From positions 114,463-178,462 of the forward strand of contig VEFU01000003.1 in assembly GCA_007679095.1 (NCBI GenBank): a DNA stretch of 64,000 nt, in the 5' to 3' direction. This DNA is from Paenibacillus bovis. GTDB lineage: Bacteria > Bacillota > Bacilli > Bacillales > Bacillaceae_C. The translations under genes and the position numbers were made by a program. The notes under the pieces were generated by a model. The model was not told the origin of the DNA and searched no databases. It saw only the letters and a program-made list of their open reading frames with translations. Numbering within the stretch: the first letter of the stretch is position 1; each line of letters opens with the position of its first letter. Shown here piece by piece: positions 30,768-42,883 of this stretch.

Positions 30768-33700
30768 TTAGATCACCTCTTTTGAACGAGCTGTAGGATT
30801 GACCATTGCTTCTGCAGAAAATACCATAGATTCCATCACACCTAGAATTGCTTCTGCTGTGTCTAATGAAGTTAGACATGCAATTCCATTTTCAACAGAT
30901 TCTCTTCTAATTCTGAAGCCATCACGTTGTGGTTGCTTTCCTTTCGTTAACGTATTAATAACGATTTGCGCTTGTCCTTTTCTAATTACATCGATGAGAG
31001 TAGGACCATCGGATCCAATCTTATCTACTACCTCTACTTTTATTCCAGCATTTGCAATTGCTTTAGCAGTTCCACTAGTCGCAATTATCTTATAGCCAAT
31101 TGCGGAAAATCTTTTCGCAAGACCCAATGCCTCTTCTTTATCTTTATCAGCTACAGTAATTAAGACTGTTCCATATGTTTTAATATCCATTCCTGCTGCA
31201 ATAAGGCCTTTATATAATGCTTTTTCCATTGTTTTGTCCTTACCCATTACTTCACCAGTAGACTTCATTTCAGGTCCTAATGAAATATCTACACGGCGTA
31301 ATTTGGCAAAGGAGAAGACAGGAACTTTCACGTATACTCCTGGTTGTTCTGGAGCTAATCCAGTTTCATAACCTAAAGATGTTAATGTTTCCCCAAGAAT
31401 TACCTTTGTTGCAACATTAGCCATTGGAATCCCAGTTATTTTACTTAAGAATGGAACCGTACGGCTAGAACGAGGATTAACTTCGATTACATATAGTTCA
31501 TTATTTGAAATAACATATTGAATGTTTAGTAAACCAATAATATCAAGGCCTTTAGCTAATCGAATCGTATAATCGATAATCTTCGCTTGCATATCCTTAC
31601 TAATATTTTGTGGTGGGTAAACAGCTATCGAATCACCAGAATGGACCCCGGCTCTCTCAATATGCTCCATAATCCCTGGAATCAGTACATTTTCACCATC
31701 AGATATCGCATCCACTTCGATTTCTTTTCCGACTAAGTAACGATCGACAAGAACAGGATGTTCTGGATTAATCTTGACGGCATTTTTCATATAATGAAGA
31801 AGTTCACTTTCTTCATATACAATTTCCATCGCTCTTCCACCAAGTACATATGATGGTCGTACTAATACTGGATAACCGATTTCTTTCGCAATTTTTACTG
31901 CTTCCTCAACAGAAAATGCTGTTTTTCCTTTTGGTTGTGGAATATCTAATTGAGAAAGAGCATGTTCAAACTTATCTCTATTTTCTGCTCGATCTAGACT
32001 TTCTAAAGATGTTCCTAAAATTTTGACTCCTCTTGCTTCCAATGCTGATGCTAAGTTAATTGCTGTTTGACCACCAAACTGAACAACTACACCTTCAGGT
32101 TGCTCCAAGTCAATAATGTGCATAACATCCTCTATTGTAAGTGGTTCAAAATAAAGCTTATCGGAAATACTGAAGTCTGTTGATACTGTTTCCGGATTGC
32201 TATTGATTATAATTGCTTCATAACCAGCTTCTTGAATTGCCCAAACACTATGAACCGTAGCATAGTCGAACTCTATTCCTTGACCGATTCGTATTGGACC
32301 AGAGCCAATTACGACAATACTCTTTCTATCTGTTCTTACTGATTCATTTTCTTGCTCGTAAGTTCCATAAAAATACGGTGTATCTGATTCAAATTCACCT
32401 GCACATGTGTCGACTTTTTTATATACAGGGATTATGCCATTTGTTTTTCTCCATTCGTAGATGGATGTTTCATCCGAATTCCATAATTCCGCAATTTTCT
32501 TATCGGAAAATCCAAATTCCTTCGCCTTGCGTCCCAAATTAACGTTGTGTGGGTAATCTTTTAATTCTTTTTCTAACTGAATGATTTTTTCCATTTTATA
32601 TAAGAAGAATAGGTCAATCTTACTCCATTCATGTAGCTCTTCTATGGTAATACCTTGGCGCAATGCTTCACCAATATAGAATAATCTTTCATCTGTTGCT
32701 TTTTCTATTTGCGTCTTTAATTCATCTCTATCTAGGTTTTGTGCGTCTGGTAATTCTAAGTGGAAAACATTACTTTCTAGTGATCTAACTGCTTTAAGTA
32801 AAGATTCTTCAAAAGTTCTCCCAATCGCCATTACTTCACCAGTTGCTTTCATCTGTGTTCCTAATACACGATTGGCAGACTCAAATTTATCAAATGGCCA
32901 TCTAGGAATTTTCGTTACAATATAGTCAATTCCTGGTTCAAAACAAGCATATGTCTTTCCAGTAACAGGATTCATGATTTCATCTAATGTGTATCCTGCT
33001 GCAATTTTTGCTGCTAACTTTGCAATAGGGAAGCCTGTTGCTTTAGAAGCAAGTGCAGAAGATCTACTTACACGTGGGTTTACTTCAATGACATAATACT
33101 CAAAGCTATCTGTATCGAGTGCAAGCTGTACGTTACATCCACCTTCAATCCCAAGCGCACGTATTAATTTCAAGGATGTATTCCGCATTAATTGTACTTC
33201 TCTATCCGTTAATGTTTGACATGGTGCAACTACAATAGAATCTCCCGTATGTATTCCTACCGCATCCACATTCTCCATGTTACAAACGACTATTGCATTG
33301 TCATTGGAATCTCTCATTACTTCAAATTCAATTTCTTTAAATCCGGCAATACTCTTCTCGAGTAAGCATTGTGAAACAGGACTATTTTTCAAACCACTTG
33401 TAACAATCTCGTGTAAATCCTCATCATTTTCACATATGCCTCCACCAGTACCGCCTAAAGTATAGGCTGGTCTTACAATGATTGGATATCCGACTTTTTC
33501 GACGAATTCTATTGCCTCATCTAAGTTATGAATAATTTCACTTTCAGGGACTGGTTCATTAAGCTCTCTCATTAATTCTCTAAACTGATCACGATCTTCT
33601 GCCTGTTCAATCGCTGATAGCTTTGTTCCAAGAATCTCTACTCCACATTCATCAAGAATTCCAGCCTTAGCCAATTGCATGGCCATGTTTAATCCTGTTT

Positions 33701-33977
33701 GTCCTCCTAGAGTAGGTAGGATTGCATCTGGTCTTTCCTTCCGAATAATTCTTGCAACAAACTCCATCGTAATCGGTTCAATGTATACTGCGTCTGCAAT
33801 TTCTGTATCTGTCATAATCGTTGCCGGATTTGAATTGATTAGTATAACTCGATATCCTTCTTCTTTTAAGGCTAGACAAGCTTGTGTACCTGCATAGTCG
33901 AATTCTGCTGCCTGACCAATGACAATTGGGCCAGATCCAATTACTAGTATACTTTTAATATCTGTTCGTTTAGGCAT
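30768..33977 (-). CDS. carB: Carbamoyl-phosphate synthase large subunit
   Basis: CarB makes carbamoyl phosphate from bicarbonate, ATP and ammonia. The 1069-aa chain has two homologous ATP-grasp halves. The first runs from [17 protein letters not shown] with [12 protein letters not shown] and [13 protein letters not shown], and the second from [17 protein letters not shown] with [13 protein letters not shown]-terminal MGS-like regulatory domain (about 935-1069) follows. No active-site loss is visible. The start ATG at 33977 is preceded by GGTGGAGGAGC and overlaps carA by 8 bp; an upstream start at 34007 is less likely. Its partner glutaminase CarA is degenerate in its catalytic triad, so CarB may rely on free ammonia. 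Confidence 0.97.
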   Translation of the reverse strand: MPKRTDIKSILVIGSGPIVIGQAAEFDYAGTQACLALKEEGYRVILINSNPATIMTDTEIADAVYIEPITMEFVARIIRKERPDAILPTLGGQTGLNMAMQLAKAGILDECGVEILGTKLSAIEQAEDRDQFRELMRELNEPVPESEIIHNLDEAIEFVEKVGYPIIVRPAYTLGGTGGGICENDEDLHEIVTSGLKNSPVSQCLLEKSIAGFKEIEFEVMRDSNDNAIVVCNMENVDAVGIHTGDSIVVAPCQTLTDREVQLMRNTSLKLIRALGIEGGCNVQLALDTDSFEYYVIEVNPRVSRSSALASKATGFPIAKLAAKIAAGYTLDEIMNPVTGKTYACFEPGIDYIVTKIPRWPFDKFESANRVLGTQMKATGEVMAIGRTFEESLLKAVRSLESNVFHLELPDAQNLDRDELKTQIEKATDERLFYIGEALRQGITIEELHEWSKIDLFFLYKMEKIIQLEKELKDYPHNVNLGRKAKEFGFSDKKIAELWNSDETSIYEWRKTNGIIPVYKKVDTCAGEFESDTPYFYGTYEQENESVRTDRKSIVVIGSGPIRIGQGIEFDYATVHSVWAIQEAGYEAIIINSNPETVSTDFSISDKLYFEPLTIEDVMHIIDLEQPEGVVVQFGGQTAINLASALEARGVKILGTSLESLDRAENRDKFEHALSQLDIPQPKGKTAFSVEEAVKIAKEIGYPVLVRPSYVLGGRAMEIVYEESELLHYMKNAVKINPEHPVLVDRYLVGKEIEVDAISDGENVLIPGIMEHIERAGVHSGDSIAVYPPQNISKDMQAKIIDYTIRLAKGLDIIGLLNIQYVISNNELYVIEVNPRSSRTVPFLSKITGIPMANVATKVILGETLTSLGYETGLAPEQPGVYVKVPVFSFAKLRRVDISLGPEMKSTGEVMGKDKTMEKALYKGLIAAGMDIKTYGTVLITVADKDKEEALGLAKRFSAIGYKIIATSGTAKAIANAGIKVEVVDKIGSDGPTLIDVIRKGQAQIVINTLTKGKQPQRDGFRIRRESVENGIACLTSLDTAEAILGVMESMVFSAEAMVNPTARSKEVI

Positions 33978-35061
33978 GTTGCTCCTCCACCCTTCCAAGT
34001 TGTTCATTCATTACTTCCATAAAATAGTCAAATATCTTCTTAGCGTCCTCTGATCCTGGTGATGCTTCTGGCTCATATTGTACGGAAAAAGCAGGGAAAG
34101 CAGTGTGTGATAACCCTTCAATGGAATCACCGTTTAATGCTCGATGAGTAATGGTTAGTACAGATTCATCCACGGAATCTTCATTTACTTCATATCCATG
34201 ATTCTGTGAAGTGAATATCACCTTACCTGTTGATATATCCTTCACAGGATAACTTGAACCGCGATGTCCATAATGCATCTTTGTGATTGTACAACCATTT
34301 GCTAAGGCAAATAGTTGATGACCAAGTCCAATTCCTAAAAGAGGTACTGTTTGTTGCACTTCTTTTATCATTTCAGATACATCTACATCCTCAGGATTAC
34401 CAGGTCCATTAGAAAGTAATATACCATCAGGGTTTAATGTTAATATATCTGTCGCCGAGCTATTATAAGGAACAACCGTTACATCGCAACCTCTTTTTGT
34501 TAATTCTCTTAATATTCCATGTTTAACACCGAAATCTACTACTACAACATTCTTTCCACGTCCTGGACTAGGATAAGGTTTCGTTGCAGATACTTGTTTT
34601 ACCGCATCTGATGGTGGGATTACTGCACGCAGACGTGATAAAACTGTTTCTTCGTCTTCTTCAACACTACACAAAATCCCCTTCATAACACCTTTTTCTC
34701 TTATCAATCTAGTAAGCATCCTCGTATCAATACCAGAAAGTCCAGGTATATCCTTCCGTTCTAAATACTCCTGTAGAGACATCTTGCTTCTCCAATTAGA
34801 TGGGAAATCGCAAACTTCCTTCACAATAATAGCTTTTATAACAGGTTGTATTGATTCGAAGTCGTCGCGGTTGATCCCATAGTTTCCAATCATCGGATAT
34901 GTAAAGGTGATGATTTGTCCAAAGTTTGATGGATCCGAAATTACTTCTTGATAACCAGACATACTTGTGTTGAAAATAACTTCTCCAATTGTTTCTTTTG
35001 TGCTACCGAATGCATCACCGATAAAGACCGTTCCATCTTCTAAGATTAATTTACGTTTCAT
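33970..35061 (-). CDS. carA: Carbamoyl-phosphate synthase small subunit with a lost glutaminase triad
   Basis: CarA normally hydrolyses glutamine and channels ammonia to CarB. The 363-aa protein has the N-terminal CPSase small domain ([14 protein letters not shown]) and a class I glutamine amidotransferase domain with [19 protein letters not shown] and [11 protein letters not shown]. However, the nucleophile elbow reads GIGLGHQ, with Gly245 where the family has Cys (GICLGHQ), and the second motif reads QYEPEAS, with Glu330 where the family has His (HPEA); Glu332 remains. The codons are GGA (34327-34329) and GAG (34072-34074). The frame is otherwise intact. Glutaminase activity should be lost, as in mammalian CPS1, where the Cys is Ser. 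The nearby Cys257 is not at the elbow. It overlaps carB by 8 bp. Confidence 0.93.
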   Translation of the reverse strand: MKRKLILEDGTVFIGDAFGSTKETIGEVIFNTSMSGYQEVISDPSNFGQIITFTYPMIGNYGINRDDFESIQPVIKAIIVKEVCDFPSNWRSKMSLQEYLERKDIPGLSGIDTRMLTRLIREKGVMKGILCSVEEDEETVLSRLRAVIPPSDAVKQVSATKPYPSPGRGKNVVVVDFGVKHGILRELTKRGCDVTVVPYNSSATDILTLNPDGILLSNGPGNPEDVDVSEMIKEVQQTVPLLGIGLGHQLFALANGCTITKMHYGHRGSSYPVKDISTGKVIFTSQNHGYEVNEDSVDESVLTITHRALNGDSIEGLSHTAFPAFSVQYEPEASPGSEDAKKIFDYFMEVMNEQLGRVEEQHA

Positions 35062-36335
35062 TAATTTCTCTTCCCTTCAGACCATTTTAGTTCTCCAGCT
35101 ACAAAGGTTGCTTGTGGCCACCCGTAACAGCTCCAGCCATCAAATGGTGTATTTTTTCCTTTAGAAGCAAACTCTTGACGATTGATGTCTTTTTGTTCCA
35201 CTAAGTCTATTAAGGTAATATCTGCACGTTTTCCAACTTCTAATGTTCCGTATTCTAAACCAAATGTTTCAGCTGGTTTGATTGTTAACCATTCAATTAA
35301 TTGATGTATAGAACAAATTTCCTTTTTTACTAGATTTGTATACAAGAGAGGAAAGGCTGTTTCTAACCCTACAATCCCAAACGGTGCTGACTTCATACCA
35401 TTCGACTTTTCTTCTTCTGTATGAGGAGCATGGTCCGTTGCGATAAAATCTATCGTCCCGTCAAGAAGACCTTCAATTAATGCTTCACGATCATCACTAC
35501 CTCTAAGTGGTGGGTTCATTTTATAATTTGCATCGTCACCAGGGATATCATCTTCACATAGTAGCAAATGATGTGGAGATACTTCGGCAGTAACTCGGAT
35601 ACCTGCTCTTTTCGCATCCCTTACAACTCTTACTGATTCCTTCGTACTGATGTGACATACATGATAGTGACATCCCGCTGCCTCCGCAAGTAGCACATCC
35701 CTTGCTATATGTACTGATTCACATATAGATGGGATTCCTGGAATTCCTGATTGTTCAGAAAATCTCCCCTTATGGACGGAACCTCCATAAATCAACGAAT
35801 TATCTTCACAATGTGCAACGATTGCCATATCTAGTGCTGCTGCTTTTTGCATTGCTTCATACATCATCCCTGCACTTTGAACTCCAACACCATCATCGGT
35901 GAACGCGAAAGCCCCAGCTTCTTTTAATGCTGCAAAATCTACTAATTCTTTCCCTAATTGGCGTGTTGTAATTGCTGCATATGGTAAAACATTTACAAAA
36001 CCTCTAGTTTTAAACTGATCAACTAGCCAACTCATTTGTTCTGCATTATCCGGAACAGGCCTTGTATTTGGCATTGCAGCAACTGTCGTAAACCCACCCT
36101 TTGCAGCAGCTAGTGTTCCTGTTTCAATTGTTTCTTTTTTCTCTCCACCTGGCTCTCTTAAATGGATATGAAGATCCACAAATCCTGGTGTAATATAAAG
36201 TCCTTTTGCATCGAATTCCTCTTCACCATTAGTTTCGAGATTTACTCCCTTTTCTACAATTAGACCTTCTTTTATTCGAATATCAATTAATTCATTGTTT
36301 GTCGTTAACCTAGCATTTTTTATAAGCAAACTCAT
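35061..36335 (-). CDS. pyrC: Dihydroorotase, type I
   Basis: PyrC cyclises carbamoyl aspartate to dihydroorotate. The 424-aa amidohydrolase has the metal motif [10 protein letters not shown] (about 57-66), TDDG, AHCED, HVCHIST and the catalytic Asp in ATDHAPH, so all metal ligands are present. This is the long class I type typical of Bacillus operons. The ATG has GGAGATGAATGG upstream, 14 bp after pyrB, and the stop overlaps the carA start. Confidence 0.97.
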   Translation of the reverse strand: MSLLIKNARLTTNNELIDIRIKEGLIVEKGVNLETNGEEEFDAKGLYITPGFVDLHIHLREPGGEKKETIETGTLAAAKGGFTTVAAMPNTRPVPDNAEQMSWLVDQFKTRGFVNVLPYAAITTRQLGKELVDFAALKEAGAFAFTDDGVGVQSAGMMYEAMQKAAALDMAIVAHCEDNSLIYGGSVHKGRFSEQSGIPGIPSICESVHIARDVLLAEAAGCHYHVCHISTKESVRVVRDAKRAGIRVTAEVSPHHLLLCEDDIPGDDANYKMNPPLRGSDDREALIEGLLDGTIDFIATDHAPHTEEEKSNGMKSAPFGIVGLETAFPLLYTNLVKKEICSIHQLIEWLTIKPAETFGLEYGTLEVGKRADITLIDLVEQKDINRQEFASKGKNTPFDGWSCYGWPQATFVAGELKWSEGKRN

Positions 36336-36349
36336 TTACCATTCATCTC

Positions 36350-37234
36350 CTAGCTTTCTATTAATGTTCTTAGGACAGCCATTCTCGTAAAAACTCCATT
36401 TTGCATTTGCTTAAAAATTCTTGATTTTTCACATTCAACTAGTTCATCTGCAATTTCTACATTTCTATTTACTGGAGCGGGATGCATAATGATACTGTTA
36501 TTTTTCATTCTTTTAGCGCGCTCCACTGTTAATCCATATTGTAAGTGATATTGTTCTTTTGTCATGAAGCTTTTTGTTACATGACGTTCATGTTGAATAC
36601 GCAGTAACATTACTACATCTGCGGTTTCAATCACTTCATCAATCTCATAATAATTTTGTGATTCCTCATTTTCTCCAAGAAACCATTCACGCGGTCCTGA
36701 GAATATAACTTCTGCTCCTAATGCTGTTAGAGCATCCTTATTCGATTTGGCTACCCTACTATGTTGTAAATCTCCAATAATCGCAACCTTCAATCCTTCA
36801 AAACTGCCAAATTCTTGTTTGATTGTAAATAAGTCTAAAAGGGATTGTGTTGGATGTTGTCCACAGCCATCTCCACCATTTACTATTTTCAAATTCACAT
36901 TCCCTATTAGATCCTCATAATATTTATCTTGTGTATGTCGAATAACTGCAACATCTACACCGATTGATTCTAACGTTTTTACTGTATCATATAGGGTTTC
37001 ACCTTTTAGTAAACTAGATGTACTAGTTTCAAATGGAATTATCTCAAATCCCAATTTGCGCTCAGCCATTTCAAAACTTGTTTTTGTTCTTGTGCTTGGT
37101 TCAAAGAATAAATTTGCTGCAAACACTTTATCAGTGAATGACCATTTCTCCCCGTTTGCAAAAGATTCAGCCTGATCCAAAATAGTTAATATTTCATTCT
37201 TTGATAAATCATTCATTGACACTAGATGTCTCAT
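36350..37234 (-). CDS. pyrB: Aspartate carbamoyltransferase catalytic subunit
   Basis: PyrB condenses carbamoyl phosphate and aspartate. The 294-aa chain has the carbamoyl phosphate loop [13 protein letters not shown] (about 46-58), [19 protein letters not shown] and MHPAPVNR, all intact. No pyrI regulatory subunit is present, as in Bacillus. It is preceded by a PyrR attenuator and starts after GGAGGCGAAAC. Confidence 0.97.
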   Translation of the reverse strand: MRHLVSMNDLSKNEILTILDQAESFANGEKWSFTDKVFAANLFFEPSTRTKTSFEMAERKLGFEIIPFETSTSSLLKGETLYDTVKTLESIGVDVAVIRHTQDKYYEDLIGNVNLKIVNGGDGCGQHPTQSLLDLFTIKQEFGSFEGLKVAIIGDLQHSRVAKSNKDALTALGAEVIFSGPREWFLGENEESQNYYEIDEVIETADVVMLLRIQHERHVTKSFMTKEQYHLQYGLTVERAKRMKNNSIIMHPAPVNRNVEIADELVECEKSRIFKQMQNGVFTRMAVLRTLIES

Positions 37235-37290
37235 CAGTTTCGCCTCCTATTTTTGAAAAGCGCATGGAGGATTGGAGTTAGGTTTTTTCA

Positions 37291-37400
37291 CCAAAAAAAC
37301 CCCTCATTGTCACATCTAGACAAAGAGGGGTTCTTGAAAAAAGCATTATGTCAATGCTTTCTACTCATCCTCCCTTTGCCAGCCTCTCTGGACTGTATTT
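37291..37400 (-). promoter_or_regulatory. PyrR-dependent attenuator in the pyrR-pyrB gap
   Basis: On the minus strand a PyrR binding loop is visible as AGTCCAGAGAGGCTGGCAAA (about 37376-37395), the classic consensus. Downstream an AACCCCTC stem (37298-37332) with a T run (37293-37299) makes a rho-independent terminator. When UMP-bound PyrR holds the binding loop, the terminator forms and pyrB onward is switched off. The element fills the 174-bp intergenic region. Confidence 0.92.
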
Positions 37401-37408
37401 AAAAGGGA

Positions 37409-37969
<561 letters not shown>

Positions 37970-38000
37970 TCATAAGTGGAAAGCACCCATTCATGAAAAC

Positions 38001-38110
38001 TAAAAATCCCTCTCACCAGTAAGTGAGAGGGATAAAATTCCAGACAAATATAGCAGGGAAGCTTATTATATAAGCATTTGCTATGTATCCTTCTCAGTCT
38101 CACAGGACTA
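38001..38110 (-). promoter_or_regulatory. PyrR-dependent attenuator in the pyrR leader
   Basis: The minus strand carries AGTCCTGTGAGACTGAGAAG (about 38089-38108), a PyrR binding loop with one change from the AGAGAGG core. A terminator hairpin with arms 38007-38016 and 38023-38032 (TCCCTCTCAC) and a T-rich 3' end lies downstream. A further hairpin (AGCATTTGCT region) is between them. It regulates the whole operon, including pyrR. Confidence 0.9.
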
Positions 38111-38140
38111 AATTAAAGGTGCTTTATGTAACTAATACTC

Positions 38141-38169
38141 AATATAAACCTATACAGGCAATTTGTCAA
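38141..38169 (-). promoter_or_regulatory. Sigma-A promoter of the pyr operon
   Basis: TTGACA (38164-38169) and TATATT (38141-38146) are separated by exactly 17 bp. This is just beyond the rluD-like gene stop and about 30 bp before the PyrR binding loop, a fitting place for the operon promoter. Confidence 0.85.
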
Positions 38170-38172
38170 TTT

Positions 38173-39078
38173 TTATTTGTTCAATGTAGTTAATATTTTT
38201 TCAAAATAAGCTGGAAGGGGTGCAGAGAATTCTAGATATTCATTCGTTCTAGGGTGAATAAAACCTAATATTCCAGCATGCAATACTTGTCCATCTGTTT
38301 CGAGCGTTTTTCGCGGACCATACTTTGGATCACCTACTAAAGGGTAGCCAATATATTTCATATGGACACGGATTTGATGTGTTCTTCCTGTCTCTAGCAC
38401 ACATTCGACATAGCTGTATTGATCAAATCTCTCTAAAACTTTAAAATGTGTAATAGCATGTTTACCATTATCTACAACACTCATACTTTGTCGGTCAATT
38501 TTATCCCTACCAATCGGAGCTTCAATCGTTCCATGATCATGAGGAATAACACCATGTACAAGTGCAAAATATTTCCGAGTAACTGTTTTGGCAACTAATT
38601 GATTGACTAAATGTTCATGTGCTTTATCATTTTTTGCAACCATTAATAGTCCTGACGTATCTTTATCTATACGATGGACTATCCCTGGTCTCATTACTCC
38701 ATTAATTCCAGATAAATCTTTACAATGTGCCATTAAACCATTCACAAGAGTTCCAGATAGATGACCTGGCGCAGGATGGACTACCATCCCTTTCGGTTTA
38801 TTCACTACAATGACATCTTCATCTTCATAGTAAATATCAAGATCGAGATCCTCTGGAGTTACATCTAATGGTTCAGGAGTAGGTATGCTTACAGTAATTT
38901 CATCATGTATGTTGCATTTATAATTTGCTTTTACTTTTTCTCCATTGACAGTAACATGTCCTTCGCGAATCCACTGTTGGACCTGTGACCTAGACCATTC
39001 ATTATTTAAACTTGTTATAACTTTATCGATTCTTTCATTTCCTTCTGTTTCTACTGTGTGGTATATTTCCTCACTCAT
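38173..39078 (-). CDS. ylyB: RluA/RluD-family pseudouridine synthase (YlyB)
   Basis: This enzyme isomerises uridine to pseudouridine in large-subunit rRNA; the exact site is not readable. The 301-aa protein has an N-terminal S4 domain (about 14-75) and a catalytic domain with the active Asp in [28 protein letters not shown] and VGDPKYG follow. The ATG overlaps the lspA stop by 8 bp, as in many Firmicutes, where lspA and rluD are neighbours before the pyr operon. Confidence 0.94.
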   Translation of the reverse strand: MSEEIYHTVETEGNERIDKVITSLNNEWSRSQVQQWIREGHVTVNGEKVKANYKCNIHDEITVSIPTPEPLDVTPEDLDLDIYYEDEDVIVVNKPKGMVVHPAPGHLSGTLVNGLMAHCKDLSGINGVMRPGIVHRIDKDTSGLLMVAKNDKAHEHLVNQLVAKTVTRKYFALVHGVIPHDHGTIEAPIGRDKIDRQSMSVVDNGKHAITHFKVLERFDQYSYVECVLETGRTHQIRVHMKYIGYPLVGDPKYGPRKTLETDGQVLHAGILGFIHPRTNEYLEFSAPLPAYFEKILTTLNK

Positions 39079-39541
39079 TCTGCTGCCTCTTTTCTTCTAT
39101 TGCTTCTCTTATCATTTGTATAAACATGAGAATTACTCCAATTGTTAGTGCCGAATCTGCAATATTAAAGATAGGGAAGTCATATGTGAAAATATACGTA
39201 TCCATGAAATCAACAACTTCTTTTCTAAATAAGCGGTCAATAAAGTTCCCAATCGCTCCACCTAGAATAAATGCTAAACTTAATTGGAACAACGCTTTTC
39301 CTTTAGCATGTTTCTCTAAGTAATAAATAATAACTACGATAACAATAATGGTAATGATATAAAATAACCACATTTGTCCTTCTAGGATTCCCCATGCAGC
39401 ACCACGATTCCGATGTGATGTTATGTATAGGAAATCTGAAATAATTGGAATGCTTTCCCCGAGTTCCATGTTTTTCACTACTAACCATTTTGTTAGCTGA
39501 TCTAATAATATTAAAAATACAGCGATTATATAATAAATCAT
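39071..39541 (-). CDS. lspA: Lipoprotein signal peptidase (signal peptidase II)
   Basis: LspA removes the signal peptide from prelipoproteins. The 156-aa protein has four transmembrane helices and the two aspartyl protease motifs GNFIDRL (about 102-108) and [11 protein letters not shown] (about 126-136). Both catalytic Asp residues are present. It is preceded by a foldback element that separates it from ileS, and a weak ribosome binding site (GGGGGTG) precedes the ATG. Confidence 0.95.
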   Translation of the reverse strand: MIYYIIAVFLILLDQLTKWLVVKNMELGESIPIISDFLYITSHRNRGAAWGILEGQMWLFYIITIIVIVVIIYYLEKHAKGKALFQLSLAFILGGAIGNFIDRLFRKEVVDFMDTYIFTYDFPIFNIADSALTIGVILMFIQMIREAIEEKRQQNE

Positions 39542-39583
39542 TCACACCCCCATCTATTTCATTTTTACATAATAACAGAAAAA

Positions 39584-39693
39584 GAGCTGCCCCAAAACCT
39601 AGAGCATAGCACCTTTTCATAACATTATACAGTAATATCATAATGAATATGATTCTGTTATGATTAAGTGTCAGCCTTTTTCGAGACAGCTCC
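39584..39693. repeat. MITE-like foldback element between ileS and lspA
   Basis: A 110-bp stretch has imperfect terminal inverted repeats: GAGCTGCCCCAAAAC on the left and GAGCTGTCTCGAAAA when the right end is complemented. Internal CATAACA/TGTTATG and AATATCATA-type arms let nearly the whole piece fold. It has no coding potential. The GAGCTGTCTC ends resemble IS1182-type transposon termini found in Bacillaceae (from memory). On the minus strand the hairpin ends in CTCTTTTTC, so it can also act as the ileS terminator. Confidence 0.65.
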
Positions 39694-39701
39694 CATATTT
39701 A

Positions 39702-42461
39702 TTAATAGTTTTCATTTACTACTTGTGCACAACGTTTGCATAATGTAGGGTGTTCTGAATCTACACCAATTTCCGGTGTTACAACCCAACATCTTTCGCA
39801 AGTCTCACCATCCGCTTTTTCTACTACAACAGCTGCGTGCTCTAACTTCAATGCATTTTCTGGTGCATTATCAACTGTACCAGCCACTTCAAAGCCAGAA
39901 ACAATAAATAATTGTTTCATACTTTCTGATAAACTTTCTAATAATGCCTTCGTATTATCATTTACATATAAAGTAACTTTTGCAGTTAGTGATTTACCAA
40001 TTATTTTTTGGTTACGAGCTTCTTCAAGAGCTTTCAATACATCATCACGAAGCTTTAGGAATTTCGACCATTTTTCCTCCAACTCTAATGCACGCGATAA
40101 ATCTTTTACTTCTGGCATGTCTGTAAGTTGAACACTTTCCTCTTGAACAGCTGGTATATGTGACCACACTTCGTCTGTTGTATGCGGCAAAATAGGCGTT
40201 AATAATTTTGCTAATGTTACTACACTTTCATACATGACGGTTTGCATTGCTCTACGTTCATAATTATCTTTCGCTTCGATGTATAATACATCCTTTGCAA
40301 AATCCATATAGAAAGAGCTTAAGTCTAGAGTACAGAAATTATTAACTGCATGGTAAATATTCATGAATTCATATTTTTCATACGAATCTTTTACTGTCTT
40401 CACAAGATTGTTAAGTCTAACAAGAATGAATTGATCTACCTCACGGAGTTTTTCATACTCAATTGCATCTGTTTCAGGGTTAAAATCGGCTAAGTTTCCA
40501 AGTAAGAATCGGAAAGTATTTCTAATTTTCCTGTAAACTTCACTTACTTGTTTTAGGATAGCTTCAGAAACACGAACATCCGCTTGATAATCAACAGAGG
40601 CAACCCACAGGCGGATTATTTCTGCTCCGAGTTGTTTTGTAATTTTTCCAGGAAGAATAACATTTCCTAGTGATTTACTCATTTTTCTTCCATCACCATC
40701 TAAAACAAAACCATGGCTTAATACTCCTTTATATGGAGCTTTACCAGTAACAGCTACAGCAGTTGTTAGAGAAGAGTTAAACCAACCTCTATATTGATCA
40801 GACCCTTCTAAATATAGATCAGCTGGACGTTGTAAGTCATCACGTTCAACGAGAACACCTTGATGTGAAGAACCTGAATCAAACCATACATCCATAATAT
40901 CTGTTTCTTTCGTGAAGCTTCCATTTGGACTTCCTGGGTGTGTAAACCCTTCTGGAAGCAGTTCTTCTGCTTCTTTTTCAAACCAAATATTAGACCCATG
41001 TTCACGGAATAAATTCGCTACGTGATGAATTGTTTCATCCGAAATTATCGCTTCACCGTTTTCTGCATAAAATACAGGAATTGGTACTCCCCATACACGT
41101 TGACGTGAAATACACCAATCGCCACGGTCTCTTACCATGTTATAAAGTCTTGTTTCACCCCAATTTGGAACCCATTTGACTTCTTTTATCGCTTCAAGCA
41201 AATCTTCGCGGAAATCTTTAATAGATGCGAACCATTGAGATGTTGCACGGAAAATAACTGGTTTTTTTGTACGCCAATCATGAGGGTAAGAGTGAGTAAT
41301 GAATTCGAGCTTCAATAAAGCCCCAACTTCATTTAATTTATCCGTAATTGGTTTGTTTGCTTTATCATAGAACATCCCCTCGAAGCCAGGAGCCTCTTCT
41401 GTCATAACTCCTTTATCATCTACAGGACATAAAACATCTAAATTATATTTTTGTCCTACAAAAAAGTCATCTTCCCCGTGTCCAGGTGCTGTATGAACAC
41501 AGCCAGTTCCTGAATCTACAGTAACATGATCCCCTAATACAACGAGCGAAGGGCGATTATATAATGGGTGTTTTGCCACTACACCTTCTAATTCTGAACC
41601 TTTAATGGTTTGAACTATTTCAACATTTTCCCACTCTAAAGTAGTTGTTACATTATCTAAAAGTGCATGAGCGATTAAATAACGGTCATTATTAACAGAA
41701 ACTACAACATAATCTAAATCAGGATGTACAGCAATTCCAAGGTTGGCAGGAATAGTCCATGGTGTTGTTGTCCAGATAATGACTTTTGTTTCCTGTTCAA
41801 TAACATTTTTCCCATCTTCTACTTCGAATGCAACATAGATGGAAGGGGAACGTTTATCATGATATTCAATTTCCGCTTCTGCTAATGCAGACTCACTTGA
41901 TGGAGACCAGTAAACTGGTTTTTTCCCTTTATAAATATAGCCTTTTTTCGCCATTTCGCCAAAAACTAGAATTTGTTGTGCTTCATATTCTGGTTTTAAC
42001 GTAATATAAGGGTTTTCCCAATCTCCTCTAACACCTAAGCGTTTAAATTCTGTACGCTGGTTATCGATTTGTTCATATGCATAATCTTCGCATAGTTTAC
42101 GAAATTCAGCGATGGACATTTCTTTCCGTTTTACACCTTTATTCGTTAGCGCTTGTTCAATCGGCAATCCATGTGTATCCCATCCAGGGACATACGGAGC
42201 ACAGTAACCATTCATTGATTTATAACGAACAATAAAATCTTTTAATGTTTTATTCAGCGCGTGCCCCATATGTAGATCCCCATTTGCGTATGGTGGTCCA
42301 TCATGTAATATGAATAATGGTTTTCCTTTTGTACGTTCTTGTACTTTTTTATAAATATCTTGCTCTTCCCAACGAGCTTGAATTTCCGGCTCTTTATTCG
42401 GTAAATTGCCTCGCATAGGAAATTCTGTCTTTGGCATTAATAAAGTGTCTTTATAGTCCAT
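39702..42461 (-). CDS. ileS: Isoleucyl-tRNA synthetase
   Basis: IleS charges tRNA-Ile. The 919-aa class I enzyme has the HIGH-type motif HMGH (64-67), the editing domain ([23 protein letters not shown]) and the KMSKS motif in [10 protein letters not shown] (near 600). A C-terminal zinc finger CERCW...CKRC is also present. The bacterial type with an intact zinc site suggests the mupirocin-sensitive class, an inference. The ATG is preceded by GGAGGATTAAC. Its leader carries a T-box with an Ile specifier. Confidence 0.98.
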   Translation of the reverse strand: MDYKDTLLMPKTEFPMRGNLPNKEPEIQARWEEQDIYKKVQERTKGKPLFILHDGPPYANGDLHMGHALNKTLKDFIVRYKSMNGYCAPYVPGWDTHGLPIEQALTNKGVKRKEMSIAEFRKLCEDYAYEQIDNQRTEFKRLGVRGDWENPYITLKPEYEAQQILVFGEMAKKGYIYKGKKPVYWSPSSESALAEAEIEYHDKRSPSIYVAFEVEDGKNVIEQETKVIIWTTTPWTIPANLGIAVHPDLDYVVVSVNNDRYLIAHALLDNVTTTLEWENVEIVQTIKGSELEGVVAKHPLYNRPSLVVLGDHVTVDSGTGCVHTAPGHGEDDFFVGQKYNLDVLCPVDDKGVMTEEAPGFEGMFYDKANKPITDKLNEVGALLKLEFITHSYPHDWRTKKPVIFRATSQWFASIKDFREDLLEAIKEVKWVPNWGETRLYNMVRDRGDWCISRQRVWGVPIPVFYAENGEAIISDETIHHVANLFREHGSNIWFEKEAEELLPEGFTHPGSPNGSFTKETDIMDVWFDSGSSHQGVLVERDDLQRPADLYLEGSDQYRGWFNSSLTTAVAVTGKAPYKGVLSHGFVLDGDGRKMSKSLGNVILPGKITKQLGAEIIRLWVASVDYQADVRVSEAILKQVSEVYRKIRNTFRFLLGNLADFNPETDAIEYEKLREVDQFILVRLNNLVKTVKDSYEKYEFMNIYHAVNNFCTLDLSSFYMDFAKDVLYIEAKDNYERRAMQTVMYESVVTLAKLLTPILPHTTDEVWSHIPAVQEESVQLTDMPEVKDLSRALELEEKWSKFLKLRDDVLKALEEARNQKIIGKSLTAKVTLYVNDNTKALLESLSESMKQLFIVSGFEVAGTVDNAPENALKLEHAAVVVEKADGETCERCWVVTPEIGVDSEHPTLCKRCAQVVNENY

Positions 42462-42525
42462 GTTAATCCTCCTATTAATAACTATTACTTGGAAAATTCG
42501 CTCCGGTTGCTAATTTAGATGTGCG

Positions 42526-42544
42526 GATTCGTAAGTCACGAATC
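42526..42544. other. Short hairpin in the ileS leader downstream of the T-box terminator
   Basis: GATTCGT and ACGAATC flank a 5-nt loop, about 65 bp before ileS. It is in the part of the leader transcribed only when the T-box antiterminates. It may affect mRNA stability; no U run follows. The rest of 42462-42610 shows no gene. Confidence 0.4.
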
Positions 42545-42613
42545 TGAAAGAAATACTTTGCTAGATCAGAACCGTTGTAGTCACCCGTCCATCAACACAT
42601 TAATTACAGCAAC

Positions 42614-42870
42614 AAAAAAATAGCCTTCTCATCCCATAAAAGGGACGAGAAGGCTATTCCCGCGGTACCACCCAAATTGACAAAAACATATGTATATTGT
42701 CCGCTCAATTTCCGTATCGTGGAGTGTCCGCTTGCATCTACTAACATATGCGTTCGAATTAAGAACTCGAGGGTGATCTTCCATTGCCTTCCTATTCCAA
42801 GCTCGCACTATCCTTGGATCGCTTTAATAGGGTTGGGGCATGTACTGTCCCTGTCATCATTTAGTAATAT
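42614..42870 (-). promoter_or_regulatory. T-box riboswitch upstream of ileS
   Basis: The minus strand contains the T-box sequence TGGGTGGTACCGCG (42661-42674), which binds the uncharged tRNA end. It is followed directly by a terminator with 15-bp arms (AATAGCCTTCTC..., about 42618-42657) and a T run. Stem I lies at about 42755-42840 and has a candidate specifier ATC (42775-42777) in GAAGATCACC, matching isoleucine. Low Ile charging should stabilise the antiterminator and turn on ileS. Confidence 0.95.
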
Positions 42871-42883
42871 AAAAATTTATTTC

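Noticed and set aside
30766..30879. N-terminal extension of pyrK by 38 codons
   Set aside because: It lies inside carB, has no family similarity, and the ATG at 30765 has a proper ribosome binding site.
33970..35061. carA as a pseudogene or sequencing artefact
   Set aside because: The frame is intact from start to stop, overlaps with neighbours are normal, all other conserved segments are kept, and both triad changes need multiple base changes.
40808..41005. Short minus-strand frame inside ileS and similar frames inside ftsW-, murD- and lspA-type genes
   Set aside because: They are alternative frames of strongly conserved genes with no independent start signals.
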